6,515 nt of DNA from Candidatus Omnitrophota bacterium (GTDB taxonomy: Bacteria > Ratteibacteria > UBA8468 > B48-G9 > JAFGKM01), in the NCBI GenBank assembly GCA_022704985.1, contig JAKJFI010000053.1:1-6515 (forward strand). Direction: 5' to 3'. The translations under genes were made by a program, and so were the position numbers. Of this stretch, positions 1-6,134 are shown one piece after another; within the stretch, counting starts at the first letter, position 1, and each line of letters opens with the position of its first letter. Below the pieces are notes generated by a model. That model saw nothing but the letters and a program-made list of their open reading frames with translations. It was not told where the DNA came from and did not search any database.

Positions 1-1421
1 GTTATACGTCGTCCCTTCCGCCACCTTCATACTCATTGACATGGAGGAAAGCGGGAACGTGCGGATATCGGCTGAATAGACATAGGTCATGGCAAGAGCG
101 GCAATCGTAATCGGCGCAAGGTGCGCGGAGCCGAAAGAAGACATTATCTGGGCGGACGCTATCGAAGTGGCAACAAGAGTGGGAATCCCGCCTTCGCAGA
201 CAACGCGGGTCAGGACTATCCAGATTACAAATGCAACAATCAGAAACAGGATGGCTATATGCGGCTGCATGCCTGATACAACCAGCCAGCCCGTAAGAAA
301 AAGCGAACCGAAGACAAGTCCCCAGAACGCCGCCCTGTAAGAGAGAATCTCCCGGGAATCGTCAACCTGCTTCTTTCCCGTGGCGCCCTGCCATACCTCC
401 TTGAGATGCGCCCTGGACACCCAGAGACTGTACGCAACCATGACCAGCATGGCGCCCATCCCGAAATGGTTGAAGATGGGTTCGCCGGTACACCCGTAGA
501 TACCCACGTTCTCAACGCTGGCTATGCCCATGACATTGAAACTGCCGCGTATTATCTTGAACAGCACGTTAAAAAACCAGACCGAGAAGAGTACGTTCAG
601 GTTTACAAAATATACAAACCCGATAACCGGAAAGCTTATCCTGAACACAAGGGACATGGTTCTCCTGAAAATAGGCACGCTCTGCGCAAGGTTCAGCATG
701 GGCACCATGGGAAAATAGTTATGAAGGGCGCTCAATGTTCCTATGAGAAACGCCAGGGAAAACCCCAGCCACATAAGCGGGTTCCTGAAACCTTGCTTTT
801 ATTCTCGCCGCCTGAATCTTTTTCAGCAACCATCTCCATGGGCAGGACCGTCAAAGGATATACAAGGCGTTCTTTGTCCATCCACTGCTTACGCAGTATT
901 GAGGCAACGCACAGCATCACGAAATAAAGCACAAGCACGAAGGGAAGCCAGACCGCCAACGGCCGCAGCCACGCGCCCCATGGAATCTGCATGCCCTTGG
1001 GCAGGCCTTCAAAAAAATACCTGGCGGCTTCCATATCGTTTACCATAAGAAACTTCTTTATGTACGGTATCAGGACAGTGTCCCAGTTATTTTCAGGAGA
1101 CTTGTAATAGAGCGGTCCTGAGATTATGGGAAGCAGTTGACTGCCCAGCCCCATTTCAGTTACCGAGGAAGCAACCAGAATCATTATATAGATGAGCAAA
1201 AGTTCTTCCGGACAGAAAGCGAGCCGTTTGTTTACCGTCTTCAGGAGGGTGTTTACGATAAAGACCAGGATGAAAAAAAGAAAAACGCCGCCGGCGGGCA
1301 TATGGTCTATCGCCATGTAAGAGCTGTGTGTTACATTTACGGAATACTGGGCAAGAAAAGCAACAACGACAGATAGCAGAAGACCTGCAATAAACGCGCG
1401 CCTGGTTATGAAGTTATTCAC
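1..1421 (-). CDS. multi-pass membrane protein, DUF6785/DUF6784-like, frameshifted and 3'-partial
   Basis: A large integral membrane protein of unknown function. It starts at GTG 1421-1419. The first frame gives about 205 residues with hydrophobic segments near 8-28, 44-62, 72-98 and 154-176 and a conserved-looking WMDKERLVYPLTVLPMEM at 180-197. That frame then leaves the protein: reading on gives a short unlike tail and a stop at 743-741. The protein clearly continues in a second frame from about 803 to the left edge, beginning GFRNPLMWLGFSLAFLIGTL, with more membrane segments, a VVCEGGIPTL block and LAMTYVYSADIRTFP, and no stop. Together at least about 470 residues are visible. The pattern of an ERLxYPLxxLPxxM loop followed by NPLMWLGF matches DUF6785/DUF6784 proteins as I remember them, and distantly OPT-type transporters. 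A transport role is a guess. It follows gatA by 54 bases and may be co-transcribed. Confidence 0.7.
788..805 (-). other. frameshift site in the membrane protein gene (loss of one base)
   Basis: The two frames of the membrane protein meet here. One more base in the A run of the coding strand (TTTT at 797-800 on the plus strand) or in the GG at 791-792 would join ENK to GFRNPLMWLGF without a stop. The homopolymer setting favours a sequencing error; real decay cannot be excluded. Confidence 0.8.
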
Positions 1422-1425
1422 TGGG

Positions 1426-1433
1426 CTCTCCTT
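1426..1433 (-). promoter_or_regulatory. ribosome binding site before a GTG start
   Basis: AAGGAGAG sits four bases before a GTG codon at 1421-1419 and decides the start of the membrane protein gene. Just upstream (about 1445-1431) is a TACTATACTATAA stretch that could hold a -10 box, but no convincing -35 box was seen, so an own promoter is uncertain. Confidence 0.65.
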
Positions 1434-1447
1434 ATAGTATAGTATTT

Positions 1448-1485
1448 GAAACAGCAGTTCTTTGCTTCTTGCTTTTTACTGTTTC
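1448..1485 (-). repeat. 7-bp inverted repeat spanning the gatA stop codon
   Basis: On the minus strand GAAACAG (1485-1479) and CTGTTTC (1454-1448) are perfect complements separated by 24 bases that include the gatA TAA. The loop is A-rich and no T-run follows, so it does not look like an intrinsic terminator. It may be chance. Confidence 0.35.
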
Positions 1486-2924
1486 TCACTGTTGTTAAGG
1501 CTTTGCTCCACCGCATAAGCGGCTTCTATAATCTTTTCCTCCATGAACATCGGTGCGACAAACTGCATGCCCACGGGAAGAGACTCTGCGCAGCCGACAG
1601 GAAGCGTCAAAGCAGGCAGACCGGCAAGATTCATATTTGCCGTAAACATGTCCGACAGACACATCTTCAACGGGTCTTCTTTCTTTTCCCCTAACTTGAA
1701 CGGAAGTTCGGGCGTGGTCGGAGTTACGATAATATCAACCTGCCCGAATGCGTCCGCGAAGTCCTTCCTGATAAGCGTCCTGACCTTCTGCGCCTTTATA
1801 TAGTATGCCTCGTAATAACCGGAGGAAAGCATATATGTGCCCAGAATTATTCTTTTTTTTATTTCCTTGCCGAAAGCCTCGCCCCTTGTATTGTTATACA
1901 TCTCCTGAAGGTTGGCATAATCAGCTGTGCGATAGCCGTATTTCACCCCGTCGAACCTTGCAAGGTTAGAGCTTGCCTCTGCGGCGGCAAGTATGTGGTA
2001 AACCGCTATTCCGTACCGGGTATGGGGCAGTGATATTCTCCTGATTTCAGCCCCCATCTTTTCCATCCTGCCGACCACTTCGTTAATCCTGTTTTTCACG
2101 GCCTCGTCAATCTCCGGAGGGAAATACTCATCAGGGACCCCCACCTTAAACCCCTTGAGGCCTTCTTTCAAAAAACCGGTGTAGTCAGGCGTATGGATGT
2201 CCACGGACGTGGAGTCTTTCTCGTCCCTGCCCGCTATTACATTCATAAGAATGCCGGCATCTCTCACATCCCTGGTAATCGGTCCTACCTGGTCCAGAGA
2301 GGACGCAACGGCGATAAGCCCGTATCTTGATACTCTTCCATATGTGGGTTTCATGCCAACCGTCCCGCAAAACGCAGCCGGCTGGCGTATGGAGCCTCCC
2401 GTATCCGAACCGAGAGCGCCGTAGCAGAGGTTCGCTCCGACAGCCGCGGCCGAACCGCCCGAGGAACCGCCCGGCACCCGTTCTAAATCGAAAGGATTCC
2501 GGGTAGGTCCGAATGCGGAGCTCTCCGTGGAAGACCCTACGGCAAATTCATCCATATTGGTCTTGCCGATAATAATCGCACCCGCTTTCTTCATCCTCTC
2601 AATAACGGTGGCATCGTAGGGTGGGCGAAAATGCTCAAGCATCTTTGAAGCGCAGGTGGCGGGCATCCCTCTTATGCAGATATTATCTTTTACGGCTATG
2701 GGTATCCCTTCAAGCGCTCCGGGAGTTTTTCCTTCCGCTATCCTCCGGTCAACCTTCTCCGCATCTTTGAGAGCATCCGTATTTATGTGAAGGTAACTGT
2801 GCAGTTCCCCGTCTCTTTTCTCAATCGCCGCAAGCAATTTTTTTACAACCTCAACGCAGGAAATCTCCTTTTTTGCAAGGAGTTCCCTGACTTCAAACAT
2901 AGTCAGTTTCAGTATATCCGTCAT
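1476..2924 (-). CDS. gatA: Asp-tRNA(Asn)/Glu-tRNA(Gln) amidotransferase subunit A
   Basis: GatA is the amidase subunit of GatCAB. It releases ammonia from glutamine, which the complex uses to convert mischarged Glu-tRNA(Gln) or Asp-tRNA(Asn) to the amidated form in the cytoplasm. The 482-residue protein is full length for the family. The amidase-signature triad is complete: Lys79 (IAVKDNI), cis-Ser154 in the loop PGGSSGGSAA and nucleophile Ser178 in GSDTGGSIRQPA. These are the same positions I recall for characterised GatA. The C-terminal DIIVTPTTPELPF and NLAGLPALTLPVG blocks are also typical. The ATG overlaps the stop of the preceding gene (ATGA) and has only a weak ribosome site, so it is probably translated by coupling. 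gatC, normally just upstream, and gatB, often just downstream, are not here. A general amidase is unlikely given the sequence, though the absence of gatC/gatB leaves a small doubt. Confidence 0.95.
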   Translation of the reverse strand: MTDILKLTMFEVRELLAKKEISCVEVVKKLLAAIEKRDGELHSYLHINTDALKDAEKVDRRIAEGKTPGALEGIPIAVKDNICIRGMPATCASKMLEHFRPPYDATVIERMKKAGAIIIGKTNMDEFAVGSSTESSAFGPTRNPFDLERVPGGSSGGSAAAVGANLCYGALGSDTGGSIRQPAAFCGTVGMKPTYGRVSRYGLIAVASSLDQVGPITRDVRDAGILMNVIAGRDEKDSTSVDIHTPDYTGFLKEGLKGFKVGVPDEYFPPEIDEAVKNRINEVVGRMEKMGAEIRRISLPHTRYGIAVYHILAAAEASSNLARFDGVKYGYRTADYANLQEMYNNTRGEAFGKEIKKRIILGTYMLSSGYYEAYYIKAQKVRTLIRKDFADAFGQVDIIVTPTTPELPFKLGEKKEDPLKMCLSDMFTANMNLAGLPALTLPVGCAESLPVGMQFVAPMFMEEKIIEAAYAVEQSLNNSEKQ

Positions 2925-4177
2925 TTGAGGTATTTTCTCGGGTCAGCGATTTTGCCTTCAATACTGCTGGCGGCAACGGTAGCGGGAGATGCAAGGTATA
3001 TAAAAGCGTTCTGGTTGCCCATCCTTCCCTTGAAATTCCTGTTTGCCGTAGATATGACATTCTCACCGTCGGAAGGGATGCCCTGGTGCGTCCCAACGCA
3101 GGAACCGCAACCCGGGTTTGTCACGCATCCGCCCGCCTGTACTATGTCCTGAATGTATCCCTGTTTCAGGCATTCGAGATATATGCTTCTGGAACCCGGA
3201 CTGCATATGAGACGCGTTCCCTTTTTAATCTTCCTGCCTTTCAGTATCCTGGCGGCAACCGCAAAATCCTCGGTTCTTCCGTTGGTGCACGTCCCTATGA
3301 ACGCCTGTTGAACCGGGATGCCTTTGATTTTTCCTACGTCAGCAACGTTGTCCACCGTGTGCGGCATGGCAACCTGAGGGGAGAGCCGGGAAACATTCAT
3401 GTCCACCTTTTTCTCGTAAACCGCATCGCTGTCGGCAGACACGGACTTGCAGTTCTTTATGCCGCGCGCGGCAAGCCATTTCTTCGTTTTATCATCCGCC
3501 TGCATGATGCCGCACTTGGCGCCCACCTCGGTAGTAAGGTTGCATATGGTGAACCGCGCCTCCATAGAGAGCGCTCCGATAGCCTCTCCGCTTATCTCCA
3601 CACTCCTGTAAAGAGCCCCCTCGGCAGTAAGCGTTTTCACGATATGAAGCGCAATGTCCTTCCCGAAGACGCCCGCGGGCATCCTGCCTTTGACCGTAAC
3701 TTTTACGGTATGCGGCACCTTGAACCACAGGCTCCCGGTAAGCAGGGCGATTGCAAGGTCGGTTGAACCCACTCCCGACGACATGGCGTTCAGCGCGCCG
3801 TAAGTGGGAGTATGGCTGTCCGCTCCGAGCACAAGGTCCCCGCATTTTACCAGACCTTTTTCAGGCAGGAGCACATGACAGACACCCTCGCCGATATCGA
3901 AAATTTTCATCCCGTACTTTGCCGTGAAATCCCTCATCATCTTATGGAGGGCAGATACCCCCTGGCTCTGGCTGGGGCTATTATGGTCTATTACAAATAC
4001 CGCTTTGTTTTTATTAAATATCCTGTCGGCTTTGAACTGCTCGAACGCCTTTATTACCAGCGGAGCGGTTCCGTCCTGCGCCATGACGAAATCAACCTTC
4101 GCGAGAGTTATATCTCCTGCATGAACCTTCTTGCCCGAATGGACTGAAAGTATCTTTTCCGCTATCGTCTGTCCCAT
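2921..4177 (-). CDS. aconitase-superfamily large subunit (isopropylmalate isomerase / homoaconitase type)
   Basis: A 418-residue cytoplasmic [4Fe-4S] hydro-lyase subunit that should isomerise a 2- or 3-hydroxy tricarboxylate or alkylmalate by dehydration and rehydration. It opens with MGQTIAEKILSVHSGK, typical of the archaeal-type LeuC/HacA group of about 415-420 residues. The active-site block GADSHTPTYGAL is at 118-129, GVGSTDLA at 135-142, and the three cluster ligands are intact: Cys297 in IGTCTNGR and Cys357/Cys360 in NPGCGSCVGTHQG. The enzyme needs a small swivelling subunit of LeuD type, which is not next to it; the next gene is gatA. It follows a homocitrate-type synthase, so it probably handles that enzyme's product. 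Candidates are isopropylmalate, (homo)citrate and citramalate; specificity in this group depends partly on the missing small subunit, so no symbol is given. The TGA stop overlaps the gatA start as ATGA. Confidence 0.93.
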   Translation of the reverse strand: MGQTIAEKILSVHSGKKVHAGDITLAKVDFVMAQDGTAPLVIKAFEQFKADRIFNKNKAVFVIDHNSPSQSQGVSALHKMMRDFTAKYGMKIFDIGEGVCHVLLPEKGLVKCGDLVLGADSHTPTYGALNAMSSGVGSTDLAIALLTGSLWFKVPHTVKVTVKGRMPAGVFGKDIALHIVKTLTAEGALYRSVEISGEAIGALSMEARFTICNLTTEVGAKCGIMQADDKTKKWLAARGIKNCKSVSADSDAVYEKKVDMNVSRLSPQVAMPHTVDNVADVGKIKGIPVQQAFIGTCTNGRTEDFAVAARILKGRKIKKGTRLICSPGSRSIYLECLKQGYIQDIVQAGGCVTNPGCGSCVGTHQGIPSDGENVISTANRNFKGRMGNQNAFIYLASPATVAASSIEGKIADPRKYLK

Positions 4178-4180
4178 TAT

Positions 4181-4186
4181 TCCTCC
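4181..4186 (-). promoter_or_regulatory. ribosome binding site that fixes the start of the aconitase-family gene
   Basis: GGAGGA lies three bases before ATG 4177-4175. This supports that ATG over the in-frame ATG at 4231, which has no ribosome site and would add 18 residues unlike the family. The family N-terminus GQTIAEKIL begins exactly at the chosen start. Confidence 0.8.
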
Positions 4187-4204
4187 GGTCCAACCCTGAA
4201 GCCT

Positions 4205-4328
4205 AAGCGCTAAATCCGAAATGTTGAACAACCCTCAAATCCCGCTTTCCCAAACTCCGAACCCCGGAAATTCTTTTGGTCGGGATTTCTTGTTTGGGTC
4301 ATTGTTATTTTTTCAGAGCTTAGCGCTT
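4205..4328 (-). promoter_or_regulatory. structured non-coding leader before the aconitase-family gene (candidate cis-acting RNA or repeat)
   Basis: This covers most of the 174-base gap. In transcript order it has a 9-base strand AAGCGCTAA (4328-4320), CCCAAAC (4298-4292), AAATCCCG (4288-4281), GTTTGGG (4255-4249), CGGGATTT (4244-4237) and finally TTAGCGCTT (4213-4205). The outer 9-mers are perfectly complementary and enclose the rest. Inside, the first pairs with the third (7 bp) and the second with the fourth (8 bp), an interleaved order like a pseudoknot. The 3' arm lies 18 bases before the ribosome site of the aconitase-family gene. The text also reads as a loose 7-base G/T-rich repeat (GGGTTCG, GAGTTTG, GGGATTT, GAGGGTT), so some complementarity may reflect repeat sequence, not a selected RNA. 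I match it to no known riboswitch class. Confidence 0.4.
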
Positions 4329-4342
4329 CGCGCTCAGAAGCT
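4317..4342 (-). repeat. imperfect hairpin just after the synthase stop codon
   Basis: On the minus strand AGCTT, a 3-base bulge, AGCGC, a GAA loop, GCGCT and AAGCT form two stacked 5-bp stems starting nine bases after the TAG stop. An A-rich stretch follows rather than T, so this is not an intrinsic terminator for the operon. Its 3' arm overlaps the sequence that can also pair with 4213-4205 further downstream, so the two pairings exclude each other. Confidence 0.55.
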
Positions 4343-4351
4343 GTTTTCCTC

Positions 4352-5584
4352 CTATGGTGTCAGCGTTAATAACTGTCTTACCTCTTTGGGGTGTTTGGCG
4401 ATAAATATCAACTCATCTTCCGTCAGGGGCAGCTGGTTGGCAACGTTTGCGTATCTGGAAAGCGTCAGTATCTCCCTTGCCTCATCGTCGTCTTTGAATT
4501 TAACCTCCAGTTTTCCATAAACGTTGCGGAGCCCTTTTATGCCGCTATACTCGCCCAGCAGTATCATTCTCCCGCTTTCCACAATTTCCGAGCCGCCTCT
4601 TCCGAGCTCTTCAAAGTCATACAGCTCGTAATTTCTCCTGTCCTTCAGGGCGCCGTCAACATGTATCCCGGAAGAGTGCGCGAACGCGTTCTTCCCAACC
4701 CCCACCTGATTAATGGGAATGGGCACCCCGAACGCATAGGATGCGTAGTGCGCAATCTTCCACGCCATTTTCAGGTCAATCTTCTCGTCCAGTTTATACC
4801 TGCCGGCAAGTCCGGACGCATACCTGATGGCAAGTATTACGGAAACGAGGTCCGCATTGCCTGCCCTTTCCCCCATCCCGTTGACCGTAGTATTGATGTA
4901 CGCGTCCACCCCTGCATCAACCGCGGCCTTCGCCCCTGCAACGGAGACTGCGACAACCATGCCAAGGTCGTTGTGACAGTGCAGTTCTATGGGAATTTTA
5001 ACTGCCTTCGCAATCTTGTATATCCTTTCATATATGGTAAAAGGCGAATCGCATCCGAGCGTGTCGCAATACCTGACCCTGTCCGCCCCGTACTCTTTTG
5101 CCATTGAAGCAAATTCAATCAGTCTGGAAAGTCTCGTCCTCGAAGCGTCTTCAGCGTTCACCCCAATGCTCTTTATCCCCTTCTTCCTTGCCAGAGTCAA
5201 TGCTTCTCTCATCGCTTTCAGCACATCCTTGAACTTCATCTTGCCCTGGAATTTGCCCACTATCATCTGTTCTGAAGTTGAGATTGAAACATTTATATGT
5301 TCCAGACTGGGTGTGTTTACAAACGCTTCTTCCACATCCTGCGGTATCGCCCGCATCCATCCGGAAATCCGGATGGGCGAAAGCACCTTTTGCCTTGCAA
5401 GCTCCAGATTGGCATTCAAATAATTTATCTCATGTCCGGTCACGGGAAAACCCGCCTCGCTCTGGAAGACGCCCATCTTGTTCAGATAATAGTTAATCAT
5501 CGTCTTCTGCAGCTTGGAAAGCCCCAGGTGCGCAGTCTGCACCCCGTCGCGGTTTGTCACGTCAATTATGCTTATCTTCTTCAT
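4352..5584 (-). CDS. DRE-TIM metallolyase: homocitrate/citramalate/isopropylmalate/Re-citrate synthase family
   Basis: A 410-residue cytoplasmic enzyme that should condense acetyl-CoA with a 2-oxoacid, using a divalent metal in a TIM barrel. The family signature DVTNRDGVQT is at residues 8-17, with catalytic Arg12, metal ligand Asp13 and Gln16; most IPM synthases have RDGEQ, so Val15 is a variation. Other family blocks are QSEAGFP (41-47), SISTSEQM (100-107), NAEDASR (143-149), metal-binding HCHND (202-206), NGMGERAGNA (235-244) and GVGKNAFAHSSGIHVDGA (295-312) with the conserved His308. It lacks the long C-terminal regulatory domain of leucine-inhibited LeuA, so classical leucine feedback is unlikely. 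The start has a GGAG seven bases upstream. It sits between rplM and an aconitase-family large subunit, fitting condensation followed by isomerisation. The 'TNRDGVQ' subgroup is often annotated homocitrate synthase; Re-citrate synthase is a real alternative. The substrate cannot be decided from this window. Confidence 0.92.
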   Translation of the reverse strand: MKKISIIDVTNRDGVQTAHLGLSKLQKTMINYYLNKMGVFQSEAGFPVTGHEINYLNANLELARQKVLSPIRISGWMRAIPQDVEEAFVNTPSLEHINVSISTSEQMIVGKFQGKMKFKDVLKAMREALTLARKKGIKSIGVNAEDASRTRLSRLIEFASMAKEYGADRVRYCDTLGCDSPFTIYERIYKIAKAVKIPIELHCHNDLGMVVAVSVAGAKAAVDAGVDAYINTTVNGMGERAGNADLVSVILAIRYASGLAGRYKLDEKIDLKMAWKIAHYASYAFGVPIPINQVGVGKNAFAHSSGIHVDGALKDRRNYELYDFEELGRGGSEIVESGRMILLGEYSGIKGLRNVYGKLEVKFKDDDEAREILTLSRYANVANQLPLTEDELIFIAKHPKEVRQLLTLTP

Positions 5585-5591
5585 GGTTTAT

Positions 5592-5612
5592 CTCCATGCC
5601 CCGCACGGGAGA
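5592..5612 (-). promoter_or_regulatory. ribosome binding site and small GC hairpin between rplM and the synthase gene
   Basis: The 30-base gap between the rplM stop and the next ATG holds a small inverted repeat (CCCG-TG-CGGG) and a GGAG ribosome site at 5595-5592, seven bases before the ATG at 5584-5582. There is no T-run, so transcription probably continues into the synthase gene. The hairpin is too short to assign a role. Confidence 0.5.
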
Positions 5613-5614
5613 GG

Positions 5615-6050
5615 TTATGATTGTTTTTCAAGCTTCTGCGGGTTCTGCGCCTCATGCGGATGCTTGTCGCCCTTGTAAACTTTCAGCTTCTTAATCATCT
5701 GTTTGCCCAGTTTTGTCTTGGGCAGCATACCTTTAACGGCAAGCGTAATAACAGTCTCCGGTTTCCTGTTAAGGAGCGAACCCAGGGTTTCCTGTTTCAG
5801 CCCCCCGATGTATCCGGAATGCTTATAGTAGGTCTTGTCCGTCAGTTTTTTCCCGGTCACCTTCACCCTGTCAGCGTTAATCACCACAACGAAATCGCCG
5901 GTATCAACGTTGGGCGTCCAGACGGCCTTGTGTTTCCCCATGAGAATGCGCAACTTCACCCGCAACCCTGCCGAGAATCCTGTCTGCGGCATCCACCAAG
6001 TACCATTGCTTTGTTATATCTTCCTTTTTTGCCGATACTGTTTTAGGCAT
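5615..6050 (-). CDS. rplM: 50S ribosomal protein L13, with an apparent frameshift near codon 35
   Basis: L13 is an early-assembly protein of the large ribosomal subunit that binds 23S rRNA. The gene starts at ATG 6050-6048 behind a strong Shine-Dalgarno GGGAGG. The first frame reads [20 protein letters not shown], then [12 protein letters not shown], the standard L13 N-terminus. The frame is then lost at 5948-5951. The rest continues one frame over as [19 protein letters not shown], then [27 protein letters not shown] and [14 protein letters not shown], all diagnostic of L13, ending at TAA 5617-5615. Restoring two bases (GCGC to GCGCGC) would give one continuous protein of about 145 residues with an Arg at the join; bacterial L13 is usually about 142-150. 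The downstream part alone has an MPQTG start, but that lacks a ribosome site and the conserved N-terminus, so it is not the real start. A two-base sequencing or assembly loss is likeliest, since L13 is normally required. The usual partner rpsI does not follow. Confidence 0.95.
5948..5951 (-). other. frameshift site in rplM (loss of one GC unit)
   Basis: The two halves of L13 are in different frames that meet at a GCGC dinucleotide run. Adding one more GC unit joins GEVA to ILMGKHKA with exactly one extra residue (Arg), which matches the residue count between the conserved GRxA and GKHKA blocks of L13. The site is therefore placed to within a few bases. Confidence 0.85.
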
Positions 6051-6078
6051 GTTATCCTCCCATACTTTATCATCTGTC

Positions 6079-6094
6079 TATGTCGCACGACATA
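6079..6094. promoter_or_regulatory. 16-bp palindrome at the start of the rplM leader, candidate operator
   Basis: TATGTCG and CGACATA form perfect 7-base arms around a 2-base centre. The site lies immediately after the predicted transcription start, about +2 to +18 of the promoter at 6132-6103, a classic position for a repressor. The RNA form could fold as a 6-bp stem with a 4-base loop, but no T-run follows, so it is not a terminator. I do not recognise the arms as the site of a named regulator. Confidence 0.5.
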
Positions 6095-6102
6095 AGTCAA
6101 CA

Positions 6103-6132
6103 ATTATAACACCTGTACGCAGGATTCGTCAA
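6103..6132 (-). promoter_or_regulatory. sigma70-type promoter of the rplM-led operon
   Basis: Read on the minus strand, a -35 box TTGACG (6132-6127; 5 of 6 consensus bases) is followed by an 18-base spacer and a perfect -10 box TATAAT (6108-6103). Transcription should start near 6097-6095, giving an untranslated leader of about 46 bases before the rplM ATG. The -35 box begins three bases after the stop codon of the upstream gene, so the promoter separates the two transcription units. This is a sequence-only prediction, but the boxes are close to ideal. Confidence 0.75.
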
Positions 6133-6134
6133 AA

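Noticed and set aside
1448..1485. Terminator after gatA
   Set aside because: Only a 7-bp stem with a 24-base loop and no T-run.
3086..3766. Long plus-strand open frame opposite the aconitase-family gene
   Set aside because: It is antisense to a gene with intact catalytic motifs, has no ribosome site or recognisable domain, and is explained as a shadow of that gene.
4178..4231. 18-residue N-terminal extension of the aconitase-family protein
   Set aside because: No ribosome site before 4231; GGAGGA and the family N-terminus both point to 4177.
4317..4342. Intrinsic terminator after the synthase gene
   Set aside because: The hairpin is followed by A-rich, not T-rich, sequence in the direction of transcription.
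4391..5107. 238-codon plus-strand open frame opposite the synthase gene
   Set aside because: Same reason: antisense shadow of a well-supported enzyme, no domain seen.
5615..5992. L13 starting at the internal ATG at 5992
   Set aside because: Its first 16 or so residues do not match L13, whereas the other frame upstream carries the true N-terminus with a strong ribosome site.
6072..6100. Second promoter using TTGACT at 6100-6095
   Set aside because: The matching -10 position reads ACAGAT, a poor fit; the promoter with TATAAT at 6108-6103 is far better.
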